Part shown: piece by piece, positions 45,792-56,454 of the stretch
Layout: the number at the start of each line of letters is the position of its first letter
How positions within the stretch are numbered: position 1 is the first letter of the stretch
The notes under the pieces: generated by a model
Databases searched by the model: none
Seen by the model: only the letters and a program-made list of their open reading frames with translations
What the model was told of the DNA's origin: nothing
NCBI RefSeq assembly: GCF_003007785.1
Contig: NZ_PXOH01000005.1
Span: forward strand, 62,001 to 126,000
Direction of reading: 5' to 3'
Source of the DNA: Aphanothece hegewaldii CCALA 016
Lineage (GTDB): Bacteria > Cyanobacteriota > Cyanobacteriia > Cyanobacteriales > Microcystaceae
DNA length: 64,000 bases
Translations under genes and position numbers: made by a program

Positions 45792-45867
45792 GAAACGATT
45801 CTTGAATACCTGATAATTCTAAGTTTTTGCCGGGAATAATAACAATGAATGAATCACGCTAATTGTT

Positions 45868-48372
45868 ATGCCTTCCTACTCTGCATCCGATACTAACACC
45901 TTTTCCCTTGAAATCAGTAACGCTGGCAAGCTATGGTTAATGCTAACTGCTGCTTTTTATGTCATGTTTACCTTAGCACCAGATAGTCATAGTCTGATGG
46001 TGCAATGGCCTTGGGTAGCTTTTTGGCAAATTGGGTTATTATGTCCCATAATCTGGCTATTATCCTTAATTTGGCATCACCATCGCTTAAAAATGCTTGG
46101 AAATGGGTTAGATTGGCTAATAGGAATCGCTACAATTGGACTTATCTTATCGATTTTCGGCGCAGAATTCAAAAATCAGGCTTTTTGGAATGTTTGGGCA
46201 GTTTTGGGCGGTTTTGGTGCGTTATATGCGTTGTCTCAGTGGTTAGTTATCCCTCAGCAACGTATTCAGTTACTTATTAAACAAGGCTATCTCAATATTG
46301 CATTTATTGTCATTAGTCTTTTCTTGTGGTTGACTCAAACCGTATTCCCCGAAATATCTCGTTTAAATGGGTTAAAAGCATTTGGGGTAAATATCCCTTT
46401 TGATTTTTCGGTTTTGGAGTTACGCAACTGGGCACCCATCGGACATCAAAATTATGTGGCAGGATATTTATTATTAGCATTACCGCTTTTAGTCGCTCAT
46501 CTTATCCTACAACCGAATCAACGATGGTTATGGAGTATCGGTATAGTTTTAGGAATTGTAGATCTATACACTACCAGTTCTAAGGGCGGATGGTTAGGGT
46601 TATTGGGTTTATTTGTCTGTGGTTTGATGATATTAATTTTTAAAAGTCGTATTTCGCGTCGTTGGATAGGGATAGGAAGTATTAGCAGTCTAACGGTTTT
46701 GCTGGTATTCCTTTTTTCTAATAACCGTCTAAGACAAACTTTCACTAACCTTACTTCTGGACAAAATAATAATGAATTTGCCTATCGTTGGATTAATACG
46801 AATGTAGGAGGGATGATGGGTACTCATCACCCTTTGACTGGAATAGGTGTCGGTAATGTACCTTTAGCTTATCAAAAATATCGTCCCGTGTGGGCAGGTC
46901 AAGAATCGGAGTTAATCTATCAGCTACATAGTACCCCAGTGCAACTGTTTGCAGAAATGGGAATTTGGGGCATATTAATAATGATAGGAGCGATCGCATG
47001 GTTAATCTATAGTGTAATCCGTTATCGACCAACTAACACAACTGATCAAATTTTCCTATCGAGTCTGGTTAGCGGTTTATTTGCATACGCTTTCATGAGT
47101 TTGACAGACTATCAACTCGATAATATTTCCATCAGTGGTACTCTAATTATCTATTTTGCTTGTCTTGCATCGTTATTTAAAACCGAACAAAAATTCCCGC
47201 AACCGATATCTATTTTTTATACAGGTTTAGGGTTAATCATTGCAGTTATGATTTGGTTAATTCCAATTCATCGCGCATGGCAACTTTCTAGCCTTGGATT
47301 TTTTGCACTCAACCAAGATCAGATCGATCCTTTCATTTCCAGTCTAACGCAAGCACATAAAATTGTCCCTTGGGAACCCTATTACTCCTATCAACTCGGA
47401 TGGAATATGGGAAACATCGCACTTACTACCCAAAACCCCCAACAAAGACAACCGTTAATCAATGAAAGTATTACTTGGTTTGAGAAGGGAAATATTGCAT
47501 CACCCTATCAAGAATTTGGTCGAAGTAATTTAGGATGGCTACTATTATCCCAAAATTCCGCCAATGCGATCGACAGTTTTATCGAAGCTATTCAACTGAT
47601 ACCCGCAAAACAAGGTAATTTCTATGGATTGGGACTAAGCTTACTCAGACAGAATAAAATAGAATTAGCCCTAGATGCGATCGCTTTTGAGGTTATACGC
47701 CATCCTTTATTTATAACATCTCCCATTTGGCGATCTGCCCGAATGCAACCGTTATATCTTCCCATCATCGAAAGAATCTATAAACTCTATGATAAATTGC
47801 TCATCAATACTTCATCAATTGCTTTAAAAAATCATCTCTATCAGAGTCGCGGTGGTGTATCGTGGTGGATAGGAGATTTAAGACAAGCGCGTCAAGACTG
47901 GGATAAAAACGGAACAACACTTAGTAAAGAACTTTTAGCTTTAACGGAAGCAAAAAACATACCCGCTAAAAATATACCCGCTACGTCTTCTATGAATCTT
48001 CTTCTTGAAGCGTTTAATAAACCTGAGTCTCGAACAACTTTACTCAAACAAGCTTGGATCACAACAAAACAAGAAGAACTTCCTACCAGTTTAGAACAAC
48101 AACTGAGTGTGAGTATGGCAAATTCTAAAAACTTTATCCAATGGCTAAAAGAAAACCCACCTATCATACAATATCGTAACCAACGGGCAGGGTTTGGCGT
48201 GAATAGTCGTCATATTGATGGAGTACAACCTTATGATTTCTTTCCAGTCGTGGAAAACTTAGCCCTAGCAACATGGTTTAGTGAAGTATTCCCCAGTCCT
48301 ATCTATTTTCCCGAATTCGACCTAGCCTTACAACCTCTGCATCAAGAAATTATGCAAAAATTAAAGAATTAA
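45868..48372 (+). CDS. O-antigen ligase family protein with TPR-like C-terminus
   Basis: An 834-residue membrane protein. About residues 20-460 hold ten or more transmembrane helices with the ligase-type motifs NWAPIGHQNYVAGYLLLALP, TSSKGGWLGL and TGIGVGNVPLAYQKYRP. The large periplasmic loop carries QLHSTPVQLFAEMGIWG. The C-terminal 340 residues are soluble and helical with TPR-like units (for example NSANAIDSFIEAIQLIPAKQ). Wzy or WaaL-type proteins polymerise or transfer polysaccharide chains. It is divergent from a GH10 hydrolase gene with a 76-base gap, so the two may share control. The product polysaccharide is unknown. Confidence 0.85.
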   Translation: MPSYSASDTNTFSLEISNAGKLWLMLTAAFYVMFTLAPDSHSLMVQWPWVAFWQIGLLCPIIWLLSLIWHHHRLKMLGNGLDWLIGIATIGLILSIFGAEFKNQAFWNVWAVLGGFGALYALSQWLVIPQQRIQLLIKQGYLNIAFIVISLFLWLTQTVFPEISRLNGLKAFGVNIPFDFSVLELRNWAPIGHQNYVAGYLLLALPLLVAHLILQPNQRWLWSIGIVLGIVDLYTTSSKGGWLGLLGLFVCGLMILIFKSRISRRWIGIGSISSLTVLLVFLFSNNRLRQTFTNLTSGQNNNEFAYRWINTNVGGMMGTHHPLTGIGVGNVPLAYQKYRPVWAGQESELIYQLHSTPVQLFAEMGIWGILIMIGAIAWLIYSVIRYRPTNTTDQIFLSSLVSGLFAYAFMSLTDYQLDNISISGTLIIYFACLASLFKTEQKFPQPISIFYTGLGLIIAVMIWLIPIHRAWQLSSLGFFALNQDQIDPFISSLTQAHKIVPWEPYYSYQLGWNMGNIALTTQNPQQRQPLINESITWFEKGNIASPYQEFGRSNLGWLLLSQNSANAIDSFIEAIQLIPAKQGNFYGLGLSLLRQNKIELALDAIAFEVIRHPLFITSPIWRSARMQPLYLPIIERIYKLYDKLLINTSSIALKNHLYQSRGGVSWWIGDLRQARQDWDKNGTTLSKELLALTEAKNIPAKNIPATSSMNLLLEAFNKPESRTTLLKQAWITTKQEELPTSLEQQLSVSMANSKNFIQWLKENPPIIQYRNQRAGFGVNSRHIDGVQPYDFFPVVENLALATWFSEVFPSPIYFPEFDLALQPLHQEIMQKLKN

Positions 48373-48612
48373 TTTAACCGTTCAACAACTCGCCGCTCAT
48401 ACCATATTTTAAACAATATGTCAAGAAAATTTTAAAGAGTTACATTTTAGATAGCTTTTAACGAAATGATCATTAAAATAGATGCGTTTAATATAATGGA
48501 GAGTCTAGAGAGCCATGATTTTACAGTTCCCGACGGAGTGCCGAGAATCTAGAACAAATTGAATAAAATGTTAAAGTTTTGAATAACCATAAGGTAATAA
48601 ATAAAAGATAAT

Positions 48613-51600
48613 ATGCGCGAGTCCTTTGAGATCACTGAGACCACTGAGACCATACAAGACTTTCTCGGTAATGTTTTTCCATTTAATAGTCTTGACCAAG
48701 CAACCTTATTTAAACTAGCAGAGCAAATGAAACCGCTCCGCTATTCGATGGGACAAACGATTATGGCACAAGGGAAAATGAGTCCCTATATTGTCATTCT
48801 TTATGAAGGCAAAGCACGGTGGCTAAGTTACGATCCCTGTCAACAAACATCAGTCACGCTAAAAATATTAGAACCAGGAGCAATTATCGGCTGCGTTAAT
48901 TGGGCGAGAAAACAGCCTTGTGAGGCCGCTAGTGCTTCAACAGAAGTAGTGGGTCTAACCTTGAGCTATCAAGCTTTTCTCAAATTATTAGAACAACATC
49001 CACAACTAGCAACCGAATTATTTGAGCAAATTTCCATATTAGAAGTTTTTGATTTATTAGGTTATCATCTAGCACAGCAAGCCAAAGTAGTAAAAAACTT
49101 GCTAAAGTTAACTCAAGAAATTCTTCCCTCTACTCGCATCCTTTCTGTTCCCGCTAATACTCGCTTGAAATTGAAACAAAGCCCATTAGGTGATCCTAAT
49201 TGGGTTTGGTTAGTGAGTGGTGGAGGACAAGTATTAGGATTTCCCATTGGTAGTCGTTTTAACCCAACAACAGAAGAAATTACTTTACGTGTTTCAGATT
49301 CTGAGGCGATTCGTTTTTTGGCTATTCCTCAAGAACAGTGGTCAAGAATTGTCGAGCTTCAGACCGAACAAAATCATAATAACAACCATCAATCTAATAA
49401 CAAATATTTAATAACCGAGCAAGCAATTTCCGCTCCTAACGAACTATTAGAAGATACAAGCCTTAGCGACTTTATTACCCATAACCCAAAAAACAGAATA
49501 AATTCGGCTTATATTTCGGGAAAAGGAAGCTTAAAAGCTGCGATGGCTTGCTTTCAAATGATTAGTCGCTATTTTAATGTTTCTTTTTCTCGTGAAACGG
49601 TTCGTAATATTTTAAATAAAAAATTACAACTTCATGGCGTAATTTCTTTAGATATCTGTGAGCTTATTGCTGAATCAATGGGTTTGAAAACTCAACTCAT
49701 TACTGTCCCATCATCGAATTTACGACGTTTAAAGCTACCAGGAATGATGATAAAAAATGAAAAATTAATCATTCTTTATGAAATCGGCGATCAAGTAGTA
49801 ATGATTGGCCAACCCGGAAAAGGTTTAACTCGTCGTTCAACAGATGAATTTTTTAGTGGACTAAACGAAGAAGTACAAATACTACTTCTTAGTGAAATGC
49901 AGAAAAGAGAGAAAGAACCCTTTGGCTTACGATGGTTTTTTCCAACTTTAATGCGATATCGCTGGAAATTAATTGAAGTATTGTTAGCATCTTTTGTGGT
50001 GCAAATATTAGGATTAGTATTTCCTTTGACGATCAGATTTCTCATCGATAAAGGTGATGGTAGTGTAGCAAATCTTAATATAATTGGCTTTCTGTTACTT
50101 GGTGTGGCAATTTTTGAAACATTATTAACGATGGCGCGAGATAATCTTTTATCCGATACAACTAACCGTATTGATATGAGCATGGGAACAAATGCAATTA
50201 ATCATTTGTTTCATCTGCCTTTAAATTATTTTCAGCGACATCCTATTGGTCAAATTACCTCACGAGTTAATGAATTAGAAGATGTGCGGGAATTCTTGAC
50301 AGGTCAAGCTTTAAGAGCAATTATTGATACGGCATTATCGATCGTTTTAATTGCAGTATTAGCTCTTCTAAGTCCTTTACTCACCGTATTAGTACTCGCT
50401 GTTATTCCTCTGTCGATTATATTAACGATCGCTTTTTCGCCTGCTACTCGGCAACGCTTACGTTATAAAGCTGAACAAAAATCTTTAGTACAATCTCATC
50501 TAGTTGAGACAATTACAGGAATTGAAACCGTAAAATGTCAAAGTCTTGAATTACCGATGCGTTGGCGATGGCAAGATAACTATGCGGATTATATTTCGGC
50601 ATCAGTTGACGCAGCCGAGATAGCATCACTTTCTCGAACATTCAATAACTTTCTTCAGCAACTATCGCGTTTAATGATTGTTTGGGTCGGATTTTATCTT
50701 GTTTTTACGGGACAGCTTACATTAGGAACATTAATCGCTATTCGGATTATTGCAGGTCAAGTAACTTCCCCCATCTTGCGCTTAAGCCAAATTTGGCAAA
50801 ATTTCCAAAAAACGACTCTTTCTTTAGAACGTTTAGGCGAGTTTATGAATTTGCCAGCAGAAGGCGAACAAGATTACGATAATATTCCAATGCCAGTTAT
50901 TAAAGGTACGGTTTCTTTTGAAGATGTTTCTTTTCGCCATCAAAGTAGTGGAGCATTCCAATTAAATAAAATTAATTTAACAATTCCGATGGGAACATCA
51001 GTAGCGCTCGTTGGTGGTAGTGGTGCAGGAAAAAGTACTTTAATGGATTTACTGGCTAGACTATATAAACCAGAATTTGGACGCATTGTTATTGATGGCT
51101 ATGATATTAATAAAGTTGAACTGTTTTCATTACGCCAACAAATTAGTATTGTGCCTCAAGAAACAATGTTGTTTGAAGGTTCAATTAAAGATAATTTGAG
51201 CATGACTAATCCAAATGCAACTTCAGAAGAAATCGTCAGAGCCGCTAAAATAGCAGTTGCTCACGATTTTATTATGAACCTACCCAATGGCTACAATACG
51301 ATGATTGGCGAGAAAGGTTCAACGCTTTCTGGTGGACAAAGACAGCGTCTTGTAATTGCACGCGCTATTCTTCAACAACCCAGAATTTTAGTGTTAGATG
51401 AGGCCACCAGTGCTTTAGATTACACAACTGAACAACAAATTTTACTCAATCTACAAGAAATTTTTACTGAACAAACCATCTTTTATATTACCCATCGTCT
51501 TGATACGATCAAAAATGCCGATCTCATTATTGTTATGAAAAATGGCGCAGTTGTAGAACAGGGAATTCATGAAGAATTAATTAATTTAAAAGGTCATTAT

Positions 51601-51636
51601 TATGGACTTAATCAAAGACAAGAATCTTTAGCATAA
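48613..51636 (+). CDS. HetC-like ABC exporter with cyclic-nucleotide-binding-like and degenerate C39-like domains
   Basis: A 1007-residue type I secretion-style transporter. Domains: a cNMP-binding-like fold (about 20-150, LAEQMKPLRYSMGQTIMAQG), a C39-peptidase-like domain (about 298-425), six transmembrane helices (about 440-730) and an ATPase with VGGSGAGKSTLMDLL (about residue 800), LSGGQRQRL, ILVLDEATSALD and ITHRLD. In the C39-like domain the catalytic Cys, His and Asp positions appear as Ala (KAAMACFQMI), Lys (NEKLIILYEI) and Gln (IGQPGKG), so it should not cleave leaders. The layout resembles HetC of heterocyst formers. No HlyD or TolC gene is adjacent. The cargo is unknown. Confidence 0.88.
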   Translation: MRESFEITETTETIQDFLGNVFPFNSLDQATLFKLAEQMKPLRYSMGQTIMAQGKMSPYIVILYEGKARWLSYDPCQQTSVTLKILEPGAIIGCVNWARKQPCEAASASTEVVGLTLSYQAFLKLLEQHPQLATELFEQISILEVFDLLGYHLAQQAKVVKNLLKLTQEILPSTRILSVPANTRLKLKQSPLGDPNWVWLVSGGGQVLGFPIGSRFNPTTEEITLRVSDSEAIRFLAIPQEQWSRIVELQTEQNHNNNHQSNNKYLITEQAISAPNELLEDTSLSDFITHNPKNRINSAYISGKGSLKAAMACFQMISRYFNVSFSRETVRNILNKKLQLHGVISLDICELIAESMGLKTQLITVPSSNLRRLKLPGMMIKNEKLIILYEIGDQVVMIGQPGKGLTRRSTDEFFSGLNEEVQILLLSEMQKREKEPFGLRWFFPTLMRYRWKLIEVLLASFVVQILGLVFPLTIRFLIDKGDGSVANLNIIGFLLLGVAIFETLLTMARDNLLSDTTNRIDMSMGTNAINHLFHLPLNYFQRHPIGQITSRVNELEDVREFLTGQALRAIIDTALSIVLIAVLALLSPLLTVLVLAVIPLSIILTIAFSPATRQRLRYKAEQKSLVQSHLVETITGIETVKCQSLELPMRWRWQDNYADYISASVDAAEIASLSRTFNNFLQQLSRLMIVWVGFYLVFTGQLTLGTLIAIRIIAGQVTSPILRLSQIWQNFQKTTLSLERLGEFMNLPAEGEQDYDNIPMPVIKGTVSFEDVSFRHQSSGAFQLNKINLTIPMGTSVALVGGSGAGKSTLMDLLARLYKPEFGRIVIDGYDINKVELFSLRQQISIVPQETMLFEGSIKDNLSMTNPNATSEEIVRAAKIAVAHDFIMNLPNGYNTMIGEKGSTLSGGQRQRLVIARAILQQPRILVLDEATSALDYTTEQQILLNLQEIFTEQTIFYITHRLDTIKNADLIIVMKNGAVVEQGIHEELINLKGHYYGLNQRQESLA

Positions 51637-51783
51637 AACAGTTTAATTTTGTTTAAAAGGCGGCTGATCCTTGCTTGACTTTCAATCATGTAGTTAGCCG
51701 CGCCATCATGAATGCTTGGCGTACATTAACATTTTTATCTGCTCAACGCGATCGCTATTTTATTCTAATTTTCTTCTTCAATA

Positions 51784-52267
51784 TTACTCACTTATTAATA
51801 GCGCGATCGTAAATGATGTAGCCGCCGCTAGAGCCGTAATCGTGCGAATATGGTTCCAGAATGTCCAGTTTTTAAGATAACTAACCCATAGATTCGCTCC
51901 ATTTGTACTACTTGGCTCTACAGTCGCTAAGGCATCGTTTAGAGGCACATTGCAGACAATAGTCACACCGATTGTACCAATAAGATAGAGCAGACTGCCG
52001 ACAAGCAAATAAACGGCATCAGGTTGATGCCACCTAGAGAGCGAAAAAATAGCTAGAAAGATGCAAACCGCCGCAGTTCCCAACAAAACCCCCATAAACA
52101 ACGGATTAATCACCGTAATATTAATAGATTGCATCGCAGTAATGCCCTGTGTCGGACTGAGTCGTGCAAGAGCGAACCAGAACGAAGGACGAAAAAGCGA
52201 AAAAGACTCCAGCTATCAGCCCGCATCCCAGTGCTGCAAAAAGCTTTAATACGAAATGTTGTTGCAT
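51784..52267 (-). pseudogene. DUF1772 (anthrone-oxygenase-like) membrane protein, frameshifted
   Basis: ATG 52267 has GGAGG 7-8 bases upstream and encodes MQQHFVLKLFAALGCGLIAG and FFAFSSFVLV, the DUF1772 N-terminus, before running into a wrong frame. The correct continuation, ALARLSPTQGITAMQSINIT, is in another frame and reads through to EPSSTNGANLWVSYLKNW and the stop at 51784. The 484-base span is one base too long for a single frame, so a one-base insertion near 52170-52190 is the likely lesion. Four hydrophobic helices remain readable. It could also be a sequencing error. Confidence 0.8.
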
Positions 52268-52479
52268 TGCTTGATCCTCCAACCAGTTGAGCCACTTGAG
52301 TACGGGCAACTGCGATCACTTACGCTAAACTTGTATCACTTGACTCGTCATTCTTAACCTTAACAAAGGTGAGGTCGATGATGCTAATTCTGTTTCAACG
52401 ATTTATCACTCTTTAAGAAAAAAAAGTTATAAATACAAATTTACTGGGAATAATATAACTATAAAATTCTGATCATTTT

Positions 52480-55400
52480 ATGGAATTCCTTTCATCGTTA
52501 AGCCTCTCTGAGTTACAGCCCTTTCTCAATAATCCAGAACAATTGACAAGAGAATCCGTCTCTTTTCAACTGGCAGTAGCTAACTTTCCTCAAACTCCCC
52601 GTCATCTGCTCCAAATTCTTATAGAAAGCCCTGATCCCCGTGTTAGTGAAGCCGCTCAAATGCACGTTAACTGGGCAGGAGAAATAGCCGATAATTGTAC
52701 AGATGCCGTAGAGGAAAAACTAAAAGCGTGTCAATTGGGGCAAAACGATCGCCTAGCCGTCGAACTCCTGAAAATTGCTCCCGTTTCTCCCGATTTTCTC
52801 AGTCAATGGGTTCCGGTAAAATACTTGATGGACGGACTAAGTAACCCCTATTTGCCGCTTCGCTATCGCCTAAAGTTGTTAGAAAGACTAGCACAGGAAC
52901 CGACTTTAGAACCGCGCTTGCAGGTAGCAGAGTCATCAGAAACCCCATTAGCTGTCTTAGAACAATTAGCGGGATCTCTAGAAATACCTGTACGTTTGGC
53001 CATTAAGTTTAACCCTAGTTGTCCACCCCAGTTAATACAGTTAGTGGAAGGACAACACGAGATAGCTAGTAATTGGGATACAGAAACCGAACAGTTAGCG
53101 ATGTTAGCTCGGAGTCGTTGGGACTGGATACGCTTGGCAGTAGCCCAAAATCCCTTTACCTCCCCAGAAACCTTGATGTTGTTAGCGAGGGATAAAGTTT
53201 TTAAGATTAGGTTAGCAGTCGCCAAAAATTCCTTTACTCCTGCCAGTATTTTATCAGTTTTAGCGGAATCAGAGAACGAGATTCAAAAAGCGATCGCTCT
53301 ACATCCCCATGCAACTGAAGAAATTTTACATCGCTTATATTCGACTCAACAAGTCGTTATTCGCAGCCGTCAGGATTTACCAGCCAGTATTTTAGAGCGA
53401 TTTTTTAATGATTCATATAAAGATATTTATTTATTCTTAAGACAACCGAATACACCAACTTGGATTTTAGCTGAAATAGCAAATGTCGATCTTGAAGCAC
53501 TAAAAGCCGATATATTAGCTAATTCTCATCGATCGCCGATTATACAAAGTTCAGAAGAATGGCTACGAGATAAAACTAATTTTTTGATGGAGGTGGCGAC
53601 ACATCCTCAAGTTTCAGTAGAAATTTTAGAAAGCTTAAGTCAATATCCAAATCCTAGAGTACAGTTAGCTGTTACTCGAAATATAAAAACACCTCAGAGT
53701 TTAAGAAATTACCTGTTAAAACAAGTAGTAATAGAGGCAGAAGATTATATCAAAGTTAATATAGCGAGCGCTCCACAAACACCAGTAGAAATATTAGAAC
53801 AGTTATCAGGGGTCTCATCTTCTCTTAATACCATGACAGAAATGTTGAGTCAAATTGCGCCTGATGCCACTCCTCATTTACTGAACCGTATTAAAGTGTT
53901 TATCGATCGTCATCAATCACCAGAGTTAGTTTTATTTTGGATGCAACAAGGGCCAGAATTTCAAGCCTCAATTTTAAACGATTGGGATGACTTAATTGCT
54001 TCTCTCAACGAAGAAGAACAACAAACACTCGAATATATCAGTCATCAAAAATCTTCTGTTGAATGGAAAGGTAAATTTACTGTTGAAAGAGCTTCTGACT
54101 CAACAAGTACATCATCTAGATCTGACAGACTAGAACCCAAATATCAACTTCTTGATCGTCTAATGTACTTCCTCAATATGTCATACAATTGTGACATTAC
54201 GAATCAAAAAATTATTGCAGGATTATTAAGTAATTCAAGTACACCAGTAAATCTACGAGAACAATTATGGCAAAAACATAAAAAAGAAGCTGATGATTTT
54301 AATCGTTATAATCAAGATGCTTCGCTTCGATTTGCACTAGGTTGCAATTTAGCAGTACCCGAAAACGAACGTCTAGAATATTTAGAACAAGCTCTTACTT
54401 CTGGTTGGAGAGACATTAGCGAAGCGATCGCAAAACATCCTAATACACCAGTAGAAATTCTAGAAATAATTGCTCAAAGTGGAGGCGGATTACAACAAAT
54501 TGTGAAGAATCCTAATGCTCCCGTTCATATTCTTAGACAAGCGGTTGAACAAATCGAAAATTCTTCGGGACTTTCTCATACCTTAATCGATATTACAAAA
54601 AACCTTAATACTCCCGTTGATTTGTTAGAATATCTCGCTTTGGATAAAGGTAAGTACGGAGTATGTGAAGCTGTTCTAGAAAATCCTCGTCTCGATCACT
54701 TAACTAGAACTAAAATTCAATTAGAAATACAAGAGAAAGAAGAAATTCAAAAAGCTAATCAAATACTAGCCGAAAGAACAAATACTCCTTATGCTTTAGC
54801 CCAAGTTGTAGAAAAAGGCGATCAAAATGCGAAAATTTCTGTAGCGAGAAACCTTCAAACGCCAATTCACATTTTAGAACAATTAGCTAAAGATGATGAT
54901 GAGACTGTTCGTTCTGTTGTTTCAAAAAATCCTAATTTACCTCTCAATAGTCTTTTAGAACTCGCTGAAGATGCTAGTTTTCAGATTAGACTAAGTTTAG
55001 CTTGTAACCGTTTACATCAATCCACACCTATACCAATTTTAAAAAAACTAGCTCAGGATGAATCAGATCTAGTTAGAGCCGAAGTTGCAGCAAATAAAGA
55101 TACTCCTGTAGAAATCTTAACCAAATTAGCTCAAGATTCGAGTCATGAAGTTTGTCATCAACTGACTCATAATCCGAATACACCTGTAGAAGTCCTAGAA
55201 TTATTGGGAGTAGAAAAAGGAATTGTTAATGCTTATAATCTAAAAACCCCCGGAACAGCTTTAGCAGCAGCAGTAGAACAAACCCTTGAAAAAGACTCAC
55301 GCACTCAAAAAAAAATCTTTGAATTTTTACTTAGAGATCTTGAAGGCTCTCAAATGCCTGCTAGTACACTCGAAAAATTAGCGACTCATCAAGCCTCTTG

Positions 55401-56454
55401 GATTAGATCTGATGTTGCACATCACCGTAATACATCGCTTTCTGTATTAGAAACGATGATCGACGATGAATATGAGCCTGTTTTGCGGGGAATTGCCAGA
55501 AATCCTAATAGTTCACCTCAATTGCTAGAAAGTTTGTTGAATCGGCATGAAACTGTTGCGCGTGCAATGGTAGAAAGAAGCGAAATTCCGATTAATTTGA
55601 TGGAAAAGTTGTTAGACCATAAATCAGAATATATTCGCCAACGTATAGTATCAAGACCTAATCTACCTTTAGAACTCGCGGGAAAAATAATTAATACAGA
55701 ATTAGAAAAATCTGTCTTAATTTCTCTAGCTCGCAATCCTAGTCTAACAACTGAATTATTAACTCAATTTATCCAGCATTCTAATGCTAATGTCCGCCAA
55801 ATATTAGTTAATCATCCCAACTTAACCGAATCTCATTGGCAACAACTTGCTCAGGATCGAGCCTTACCTGTACGTGAAGCCGTTGCGTTGAATGCTAAGG
55901 TTTCTACGCATATTCTTGAGATTTTGTCAAGAGATAGAGAAGCTCAAGTACGGGGCAAAGTCGCAACCAATCCCCGAACTCCAGTTAGTGTATTAGAATC
56001 TTTAGTACAAGATGAAGATGCGACGGTTCGTATTGCTGTAGCTTCTAATCCAAATTTGCCACTTTCCTATCTCGAACAACTCGCCCTAGACGATACCGTA
56101 GAAGTGCGTCGGGCTGTTGCCAACTATGCCCTTTTACGCAATTTGGCCCCTAAACCTACCTCACGTCAAACCAATCCGACTCTTATTAGCTTAAGCCGCA
56201 TTTATAATCCAAAAACAGATGATTTAGCCTCAGTTCTCGTCGAATATGCTCAATCAGAGAATGATTTTGTACGACTGGTAACGTTGTTACATCCTTTAAC
56301 CCCTGTAGAAATTCTACAACAGGCAGCGCAGTCTATCTCTTGGGTAGACCGTTACGCAGTAGCCGAAAATCCTGCAACTCCTAACACTGTAAAAGAGCAA
56401 CTGATTCAAGATAGTAATCGTTTCGTGAGAGCAACCGCTAAAGCAAACCTATGA
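52480..56454 (+). CDS. Giant LRV/HEAT-like repeat protein
   Basis: A 1324-residue protein made almost wholly of leucine-rich-repeat-variant units of about 24 residues, which fold as alternating alpha and 3-10 helices. The unit pattern is (V/I)R-x-x-VA-x-NP-x-(T/L)P-x-x-x-LE-x-LA-x-D, as in VRGKVATNPRTPVSVLESLV and VRIAVASNPNLPLSYLEQLA. Units stretch from about residue 20 to the C-terminus with one less regular part at about 470-640. No signal peptide, membrane segment or catalytic domain is visible. It is probably a cytoplasmic protein-binding scaffold. Its stop overlaps the next ATG by four bases, so the two proteins are probably made together. Confidence 0.85.
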   Translation: MEFLSSLSLSELQPFLNNPEQLTRESVSFQLAVANFPQTPRHLLQILIESPDPRVSEAAQMHVNWAGEIADNCTDAVEEKLKACQLGQNDRLAVELLKIAPVSPDFLSQWVPVKYLMDGLSNPYLPLRYRLKLLERLAQEPTLEPRLQVAESSETPLAVLEQLAGSLEIPVRLAIKFNPSCPPQLIQLVEGQHEIASNWDTETEQLAMLARSRWDWIRLAVAQNPFTSPETLMLLARDKVFKIRLAVAKNSFTPASILSVLAESENEIQKAIALHPHATEEILHRLYSTQQVVIRSRQDLPASILERFFNDSYKDIYLFLRQPNTPTWILAEIANVDLEALKADILANSHRSPIIQSSEEWLRDKTNFLMEVATHPQVSVEILESLSQYPNPRVQLAVTRNIKTPQSLRNYLLKQVVIEAEDYIKVNIASAPQTPVEILEQLSGVSSSLNTMTEMLSQIAPDATPHLLNRIKVFIDRHQSPELVLFWMQQGPEFQASILNDWDDLIASLNEEEQQTLEYISHQKSSVEWKGKFTVERASDSTSTSSRSDRLEPKYQLLDRLMYFLNMSYNCDITNQKIIAGLLSNSSTPVNLREQLWQKHKKEADDFNRYNQDASLRFALGCNLAVPENERLEYLEQALTSGWRDISEAIAKHPNTPVEILEIIAQSGGGLQQIVKNPNAPVHILRQAVEQIENSSGLSHTLIDITKNLNTPVDLLEYLALDKGKYGVCEAVLENPRLDHLTRTKIQLEIQEKEEIQKANQILAERTNTPYALAQVVEKGDQNAKISVARNLQTPIHILEQLAKDDDETVRSVVSKNPNLPLNSLLELAEDASFQIRLSLACNRLHQSTPIPILKKLAQDESDLVRAEVAANKDTPVEILTKLAQDSSHEVCHQLTHNPNTPVEVLELLGVEKGIVNAYNLKTPGTALAAAVEQTLEKDSRTQKKIFEFLLRDLEGSQMPASTLEKLATHQASWIRSDVAHHRNTSLSVLETMIDDEYEPVLRGIARNPNSSPQLLESLLNRHETVARAMVERSEIPINLMEKLLDHKSEYIRQRIVSRPNLPLELAGKIINTELEKSVLISLARNPSLTTELLTQFIQHSNANVRQILVNHPNLTESHWQQLAQDRALPVREAVALNAKVSTHILEILSRDREAQVRGKVATNPRTPVSVLESLVQDEDATVRIAVASNPNLPLSYLEQLALDDTVEVRRAVANYALLRNLAPKPTSRQTNPTLISLSRIYNPKTDDLASVLVEYAQSENDFVRLVTLLHPLTPVEILQQAAQSISWVDRYAVAENPATPNTVKEQLIQDSNRFVRATAKANL

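Noticed and set aside
48370..48612. Possible small RNA or attachment site with two TCTAGA copies before the ABC exporter gene
   Set aside because: The hexamers are too short to be meaningful and no stable fold or promoter was evident by eye.
49791..50183. Minus-strand ORF of 130 residues inside the ABC exporter gene
   Set aside because: It is antisense to a conserved transporter region with no start signal or family match.
52863..53225. Minus-strand ORF of 120 residues inside the LRV gene
   Set aside because: It is a shadow of the repetitive LRV codons.
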